DNA of 64,000 bases, from the NCBI GenBank assembly GCA_030998015.1, contig JARWMV010000237.1, positions 62,001-126,000 on the forward strand, in the 5' to 3' direction. Origin of the DNA: Ceratorhiza oryzae-sativae. Lineage: Eukaryota > Basidiomycota > Agaricomycetes > Cantharellales > Ceratobasidiaceae. Positions within the stretch are counted from its first letter, which is position 1, and each line of letters starts with the position of its first letter. Positions 57,525 to 64,000 of this stretch are shown here, in pieces. The notes beneath the pieces are model-generated. The model was given only the letters and a program-made list of their open reading frames with translations. It was not told the origin of the DNA and made no database searches. Both the position numbers and the translations under genes were made by a program.

Positions 57525-58741
57525 TTAAGCTTCGGGACAAATGCCAGTATGGCGCCAGCAGTTCTCAATGGTCTTCACATCTACCTCATCCCAAGCCTGC
57601 TGCGCTAGGCGCATACCTCTGAGTTGATCGACGTGGTACGGGTCCTGAGCACCCTGTGCATCAAGTTCGAGTGCGTTTAGGCCCTGCAGGCGCCGGTAGT
57701 TTGCTTTGAATGTTCGAATAATCCCTGCATCCATTGGCTGGAGCCAGGATGTAAGGTTCGGGGGCAAATGGGCCACTTCCATGTGCGAGTATGACACCCC
57801 ATTGAGGTTGTGCGAGCTAGCATTGTCACAGAGTAACAAGACGTGTCGGTCTTGCCGCTGCATCTCGGTATTGAGAATAGAAACATACCTAGATATGCGA
57901 TTAATTAGACTGATTTTCATCTTTGCTTTCGTACACATGAATGTACTTACTCTTGCCAAATTGTTGAAGTCATCCAGGCCTTGGCGTTATACTGGTAATA
58001 GAACCCATAGTCCTCAGGGCCACTGTGTTTGAAGCATCGCGGACGCTTAGCATGGCCGATAACCAACGGCTTGAGTTTTTCGCCCGTCTGGCTTATACCA
58101 ACGACATATGTAAGCTGAGTTTTGTCAACCTTTAGCCCAGATAAAGCATGCAAGGCCAGCCCACCAGTGGGACTGTTCCAATACGGAAGCGCTGTCTTGT
58201 TGACATTGATGCGATGGGCGGGAGGATAGCGGGCAAGGAGCTGGCGGAGGGTTTGTTGATGACTGTCAATTGTGTGAACCGGGGCGGATGCTGCCTCGCC
58301 ATGAAAGGCATAGTGCTTTAAGCCTTATCTCTGCTTAAATCAAGTAAGCCACCCATCGGAAAAGTTAATCATCTGGTTGGGAGGGATGCCAAGCTCCTTA
58401 GCAATCTGCTTGGCCTTCAATCGAATTAGCATCCCATTCAACTGTAGATTCCGCCCCTCGGCATCCATAATCCAATTGCATAGTTGCTCCTCTACCTCCG
58501 GGTGAGCAACAGAGGACTTTCGGCAAGCATCTGCGTTGGATGTGTCATTGGCGATGTGCCAACAAATCGATTCCTCATTCCGAGTGTATCGATGAACCCT
58601 TTGCTCGCAGATTGTAGTAAAACCCTTGCAGCGGAGCAAGAGTAAGAGCTGATCCATGGACATTTTACCACAATGTTGCTTGTAAAGCTCAACAACCTCA
58701 AGCTTTTGGCCATACATGAGTCGATCTCGGCTGCCAGACAT
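57525..58741 (-). pseudogene. pogo/Tigger-like DDE transposase
   Basis: Tc1/mariner-superfamily pogo-type transposase. The N-terminal half (58741-58340) is a CENP-B/Tc5-like DNA-binding region. The DDE_1 domain follows, with HGEAASAPV near 58300, LLLCDNASSHN (second catalytic Asp, near 57825) and LQPMDAGIIRTFK (third Asp, near 57740). An intron with GTAAGT lies near 57950. After the DGWLT motif there are two in-frame stops (TGA then TAA) within six codons, near 58330-58347. The first catalytic position reads NVNKTAL (near 58185) where the family usually has a DET motif. It is therefore inactive as read. No terminal repeats with TA duplication were identified. Confidence 0.82.
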
Positions 58742-59236
58742 GGTCTACATCAAGAATGTGAGCATATAGGCTGTCAGACAGGGGTGTATGTGTTAAGAAC
58801 TTACAATTTGAGAGGGGGGGAAAATTGCAAAAAAGAGTGTGTTGAAGGAGAGTGTGTATTTTGTTCAATAAAATAAAATCTCATCCATTTTATAAGTACG
58901 TCTGGAGTGCAAAACAAAAACAACGCAGCTTGCGCAGTATCCAGCACTTACTGCACCTGTGCACAGGATGACATACACTCCGGTTATGTGCTGGTCCAAG
59001 AAACTTCATCAATTGAAGCAAGCATGTAGCAAGAGAGCAGTAACTGGAAGTCTACTGTACACGCCAGGCTACTCACCTGTGGGTTGGCGTTTAACATGGG
59101 AGGTCTACAGGTCGATTGGTCAGCAACCTGTTGAATCAATCTGTTTGAGACCTGACCAGGCTCATCCGAGTACACCCACAGACGCTGACACAGCTAGATG
59201 GCTAATACATGTAAATAAATAGCATAAAATCATAGA
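58742..59236. other. Intergenic between pogo-like and hAT-2
   Basis: No gene supported. The stretch is AT-rich near 58850-58920. Open frames here are short and unlike known proteins. Confidence 0.45.
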
Positions 59237-62200
59237 CTACATTGTTGCTTGAACCACAGCAGCAGCAGCCGTAAGGTCTGGAAGTAAAGGTGTGCCAACC
59301 CATGAGCCCACCACCATCTTTGCTTGAAACATACAGGAGCTCATTTGATGCTGCAAATGATTGACCATCAGCCTCCCATTTGAGAAGGCATGTTCAGTGT
59401 CAACAGAAGAGGCTATATATGCACATGTTAGCTCAAATGTAGTAGCTCCACAGAGAAAAAGATGCATACCAGGTGCAGTCAAATAATCTAACACCATTGA
59501 GTAGACTTGAGGGTGATCCGTCAGCAGCGCTGTACAGTATTGAATCAAGCTGCCATGCTGAGCAACGACATCCTCTGGCACTACATCATCCACTAAGTAC
59601 TGCTTGATTGAGTCATATTCAGTGGATTGAGGCTGAGGTTGAAGTGATACAAGGCTATGTTGGTGTAGATATTTATTGATTTGCTGCAGCGATTCTGTCA
59701 ATATAACATCATATTAGCAAAGCATTAAACACTTGCCTTGGTTGGCTGCAAGGGCTCTAGCTGAGGGGTGTTCTTGGGATCAAAGGAGTGTGCTTTTTGA
59801 CTGGGAACAGTTGCATATGAGTTGTAAAAGTGGCAGATGACAATATCTTGAATCCTTTGGATCTTGTTGTATGAATAGCCATTATCAAAGAAACATTTAA
59901 GCTTGAGAGAGGGACACATGACTAGAGGATTTGTGTCACAAAGTGAATTGCTTAAACAAACAGCAATGTACCCACCAACAGCAATATAATACATTTCAAA
60001 TTTGGCTCTCATTTTTCCAATATACTTCTCATACACCAAAAGGGCAGCTTGAGCAGCAACTCGGGTTAGAGGACTCATGTTGTCTGAGTCATTACATACT
60101 GCCTCAAGCTCTGAACACATTGAAGCAAGCTCAGGGAGTGTCTCATGCAACAAGGGAACCTCAGCATGGGAAAAGCACTTTGTTCACTCCTTGAAGATCT
60201 ATGAAAGGTGTGATAGTGTGAATCAAGCCACTTACTCACATACAATGGATGAAACTAACCTCTAGGACTGTTAACATCTCCTCAGCAAGTGCCCATTGTG
60301 CTTCACTCAATGCATACAACTTCAATTTCAACCCAGGATCAGCGGTGAGCAATTGAGTCTCAACTTTGAAGTGCATATGGCTCTCAAGGCAATTGTAATT
60401 GGTGTCCCAGCAAGTATCCATATGCTCTGTGAGAACAGGTTGTTTGTGAATAGCATTTTTTGTAGCCAGTTCTTCAAATTGTTCTTGAAGTGACATAGAT
60501 GCATGTACTTGTTGTGCAAGTCCAGCAACCTACATGTATGTGTTGGCAAGAGTTAGTGGTGTAGTAAGATGGCCAAAGTACCTTTGACATGATTGAATGC
60601 CCCTCTCAAAGTTGCTCCTGTTGCGGAATTACTTTCTCTTCAGCCATCTGATCTAAGGCCTTTTGTGTGTTTTTCCAGATCTTGTGATTGTCAAATTCCT
60701 GCTTGTTAGGATCAGTGTTGGGTTTGAGGACATTGTCAGTGTCTTCCTCCACATAGTCATTAGTATGATTGGGTTGAGTGGCCACTTGATTTGCTTGAGC
60801 TGGCACCTGATGAGCAGGAGGTTCAACAGTCTTCTTGCACCAAGGTGGCCAACTAAATAGAGACAGAAATGCCTACAAATTGATATGAGTAAATGCACAA
60901 ACAGGCAGAGGTTGAATAACAGACAAACCTTGGCCATAAGGTTAATCATATGCACTTGGCATCACACTTGATTACAAGGGCTGCAAAAGGACAGAATGAG
61001 GCAGGCCAAACTCTCAATCAATGTATTGTTGCTACTTGCATTGTTGAGGCATACAGAAAGAATTTACAGATTTTAAGTGCTTAATCAAAATCTGGTTGTA
61101 ACATACTTACCTTCCTGGTGATTCCATATTGTTTGAGACACCCTTCAACCCAAGAGGCAAGGTATTCCCCTGTATGCACATGAGTTAAGCTGTCATGACC
61201 CAATGTCATGAGCACCATTTATTATATTTTATTTTCATTTTTCATCTTTTATATTTTTTTCTCTAAGTCAAGTTTATTCTATTTTTTACAATATATGTGT
61301 CACCACATTATATAATAGTGCCATGGTGCTTATTTTGAGTATTTTCATCTCAGCTTGCTCTAACACTGTATTTGTCTCATCTCAGTTACTCTCTTGCAGT
61401 TGTATCTCACCTCTGTGCTGTATGGGAACTTGTACACAGTAGCTAGCTGAATATATAAGGGAGAGTCTGAGAGCCTTAAGCCTCAGAACTTGACCTCTTG
61501 TCCTGTCATCCCCTCTACCTGTGTGGTCACCAAGCCATAACAGTTCCTGCCCAGTACTCTTAAGTACAAGTGCACCTCTGATAACTCATATCCTTGGCAC
61601 CTCACTGCCTTCTACCCCTTCCTCCTTCTCTGTGTGTCCCTTAGACATTGCAGGTTGACTCTCTGTATTTACTGCAGTAGAGTTGGGTGTTACCCTTTGA
61701 GGTATTTGCCCCTGTCTAAGGCTCTGGCCTTGACATAAGCTGAGACACTGTCAGAAAGCTTGAGAGCAAGCAAAGGATAGCATATACTCACTGAACATAC
61801 CCAAGAATAGTGCATCAAATCCTCCCTCCACTCTGCCATATTACCACTAGCCCTAGGAAGGATGACAACTGGGGACTAGTCCAACCATCAATCGCAAAAT
61901 GAAGGGCACCCTGAACATTCTGTAGAATATAATATGTTTAGATGAGCTGTGGTTGTTTAAAACAGTCAGAACGAGGGTAATACCTTAAAATATTCCTTGA
62001 CTCCATCAGCAGCACTGGCATAAATTACTTGCATGTCTCAAGAGACTGTCATCAGAGATGGTAACATTGTACCAGGGTGCAGCAGTTCAACCTCCTGCTG
62101 ATACAAGCAATCAGAGACCAGATTGAAGGCCTGCTTGTTTTGTGCACAATGCAGGGCAATCAAAACTTGATGACAAGCCTTAGAGTAGCTGTTGAAGAAG

Positions 62201-62570
62201 TTAGAGTTCAACTTGGAACTCTGTACCACTCTCCAATGTGCGTTGCACATGTCAGCTGTGTCTTGAAGGTTGCAGGTTCCATTTCTGGTCTTCATGCACT
62301 CTCGAAACTGAGGTAAGTGTGATGGACAACTGTGTTTGCACTAAAAGCAGTACATCAGAAGCTTGGGGGACCCCTGCTCTTCTTGCCAACACTTGAGATA
62401 CACATTGTAGTGCTTGTACACCTGAGAGTGCCAGGTCCTGAACAAGGCAGCTGAATCCACAACAAGCCCATCAGCTTACAGTAAATACAAGTGGTTTCAG
62501 GTGCATACCAATGATCTCATCATCACTATAGGGCCAAGCCTCAATGTCTGTAAGTGCATTAAGTCCATGA
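59237..62570 (-). pseudogene. hAT transposase, decayed
   Basis: Minus-strand remnant of a second, different hAT family. From the 5' side: a BED-finger-like region (CFxCK then RECMKTRNGTCNLQDT near 62290-62380) and a QEVELLHPGTMLPS segment near 62075. HFAIDGWTSPQLSS lies near 61880. The sequence is then broken by the solo LTR at 61191-61735 and continues through 60496-60236. It goes on to LKLKCFFDNGYSYNKI near 59870, and the C-terminal dimerisation block has SSVDTEHAFSNGRLMVN near 59390. Stops include a TAG in the BED region and a TGA near 62040 where arginine is expected (CGA). Many frame changes show it is long inactive. Confidence 0.75.
61191..61735 (+). mobile_element. Solo LTR
   Basis: 545-bp sequence beginning TGTCATGACC and ending CCTTGACA, flanked by the 5-bp duplication TAAGC at 61186-61190 and 61736-61740. 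It holds a TATATAAGG box near 61450 with GAACTTGACCTC about 35 bases on, echoing the gypsy LTR start region. No internal coding region, so it is a solo LTR from recombination. It interrupts the hAT-2 pseudogene. Family differs from the other LTRs here; orientation is inferred from the TATA box. Confidence 0.8.
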
Positions 62571-62610
62571 CATTGTGAACATTGATGTCTGACAGGTGAA
62601 GTTGGTATAG

Positions 62611-62986
62611 TGTCAACGACGACAAGTCAGGCAACAAGGAAAATAGTAAGGAAATAAAGAACTTGTATTCGATGAGAGGTCAAGTTCTTGAGGGGTCCTC
62701 TGCGAACTTGACCTGGTTTATATACATAGTACAAGCCACATCATAACAAACAAGTCCGTACAGTGAGTCACGACAGATAAGAGATAGAAGCAGTAGAAGC
62801 GACTGCGGAACTGTGGAATTTCACATCGGAGTTGAAATACATCTTGGTTACTGGTCCGGAACATTCCCTGAGTCACATGACACAGATATACCATAAAAGG
62901 CAAGTATGTTTTTGAAGATGATCTCATAAAATGTAGTAAATTGAGAAAATATTATAGAGTGGATATATGCGTGTCAGTTCATGACA
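62611..62986 (-). mobile_element. Solo LTR of the gypsy family, reversed
   Basis: 376-bp reverse-complement copy of the gypsy LTR at 5408, 11976, 39817 and 46336, with a few differences. It is flanked by the 5-bp duplication TATAG at 62606-62610 and 62987-62991. No internal region remains. It sits just upstream of the hAT-2 5' end. Confidence 0.93.
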
Positions 62987-62991
62987 TATAG

Positions 62992-63257
62992 CAGGCATAT
63001 GTACACAAAAGAGATTGAATTTACTGTAACTAAAAGTCATGCTTGCACCTTGATTATATATACCAAAAAAAAGAACCTTGGCAAATGCCATCAAAGCCAG
63101 CGCCCTGACACACACCATGGCAGGATTTGTTAGGTCACTAATCTGGATGCTGAGTCACCTGAGTGGGACCTCCCAGAATAATCCAGCAACTGTAGGTATA
63201 ATTTCAAATTGACCTGGGCTATCCATGACCAAACCTGGGCTCCACCTGCAGATAGAT
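62992..63257. other. Unassigned sequence
   Basis: No gene or repeat recognised. Confidence 0.4.
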
Positions 63258-63360
63258 GCTGTGTTGACCCACAGTAAGGCTGTCCCATGTTAGACTCTGG
63301 TGGTGGGTTGGTGTGGAGCAGAGTCTAACATGGGACAGCCTTACTGTGGGTCAACACAGC
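63258..63360. repeat. Perfect 42-bp-arm hairpin
   Basis: Left arm 63258-63299 and right arm 63319-63360 are exact reverse complements separated by 19 bases. The arm begins GCTGTGTTGACCCACAGTAA. Possibly a small fold-back or MITE-like element. No target duplication found. Confidence 0.85.
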
Positions 63361-64000
63361 TGTTATGGATCATTAACATTTTCTGTTATTTTAGTCTGCT
63401 CTGCCAACCTCAAGCAATGCCTCTGTAACTAAATTGTGAAATACTTGGATTTGTATGCGCTCCAAATTGTACTATTTTCCGTTCCATTAAATAGTACAAA
63501 TTTCCTGCTCTCCAACGCATATTTTATTAAGTTTTTATGATAAGATCTCAGAGAGATACAGAGGTTGCGATATTTCCTCTTATCAGGAGATATTGATTAA
63601 AACATCGCACCGCTCATATCTCGGCAACCGCTTACGCTATCAAGGCGATCTTGTGCTCTATCGATAGCTAATCTTCGGCGGTATCTGCTGCCCGAAGACC
63701 GTCGCGATCCACCGGATCCTTGCGCCGGAATGGCCTGAAGATCATTAGAATCTTACTGGACCATCAATCAAGATCTAATGACTCCAGTGAGTCAGGAGAG
63801 CTTCCCAAATTGATCCAGAAGCTTCTCTGACTCACTTTATGACTCACTGAGATGTAGCCTCTGTTCATTACATGTATATACTATGATAATGTGATCTACA
63901 AGCCAATAGCAGGTCTCAGATGCATCAATGCCTTTGATCCACACCCTGTCTTTACTCACTTATCCTATACTGGGCTAGGGTGTACCCCAAGTATAGCAGT
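63361..64000. other. Unassigned sequence at right edge
   Basis: No gene recognised. An imperfect inverted pair, AGTGAGTCAGGAGAGCTTC (near 63786) and GAAGCTTCTCTGACTCACT (near 63819), is visible. Confidence 0.4.

Noticed and set aside
1..64000. Telomere-proximal location
   Set aside because: RecQ-like genes suggest subtelomeric TLH genes, but no tandem TTAGGG-type tract was seen on either strand; single TAGGGTT occurrences near 50590 are not arrays.

Overview
The window looks like a repeat-dominated block of a filamentous basidiomycete nuclear genome. The grounds are many short (about 50-70 bp) GT-AG introns, chromodomain gypsy and copia retrotransposons, hAT and pogo-type DNA transposons, and a RecQ-like helicase/DUF6589-like gene pair that I associate with Agaricomycetes (Rhizoctonia-like; species not provable from sequence alone). 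I see no ordinary housekeeping gene.

The backbone is a repeated two-gene module: a large multi-exon gene resembling fungal DUF6589 proteins, divergently transcribed from a RecQ-family SF2 helicase gene. Five helicase copies and four DUF6589-like copies occur. Module D (1-14.4 kb) has only its helicase in the window. Modules A and A' (14.4-31.5 kb) are mirror images. Module B spans 32.2-38.8 kb and module C 50.6-57.2 kb. A and A' form an almost perfect palindrome with 8.5-kb arms and a 21-bp spacer. The A' DUF6589-like gene (27531-31149) has a nine-exon model that reads through intact (1033 aa). Most other copies carry stops or frameshifts, several of them CGA to TGA changes.

Other mobile elements have invaded these modules. 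A copia element (1531-13446, TSD CCACG) interrupts the module D helicase and is itself split by a nearly intact gypsy chromovirus (5408-12352, TSD CCTGG). A second gypsy copy (39817-46711, TSD GTGCT) has many small indels. A BED-finger hAT gene (47.0-50.4 kb) sits between it and module C. To the right are a pogo/Tigger-like pseudogene (57.5-58.7 kb), a decayed hAT (59.2-62.6 kb) split by a solo LTR (TSD TAAGC), and a reversed solo LTR of the gypsy family (TSD TATAG). A poly(A)-tailed retroposon, tRNA-like sequences and a small fold-back repeat family lie in the module flanks.

The most interesting candidate system is the DUF6589-like/RecQ helicase pair. Its recurrence as a divergent unit, with inverted terminal repeats and a terminal hairpin visible for module C (and the same right end in D), suggests a self-propagating element. 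That is inference. No transposase activity has been shown here, and single-base frameshifts in some copies could be consensus errors in the assembly.
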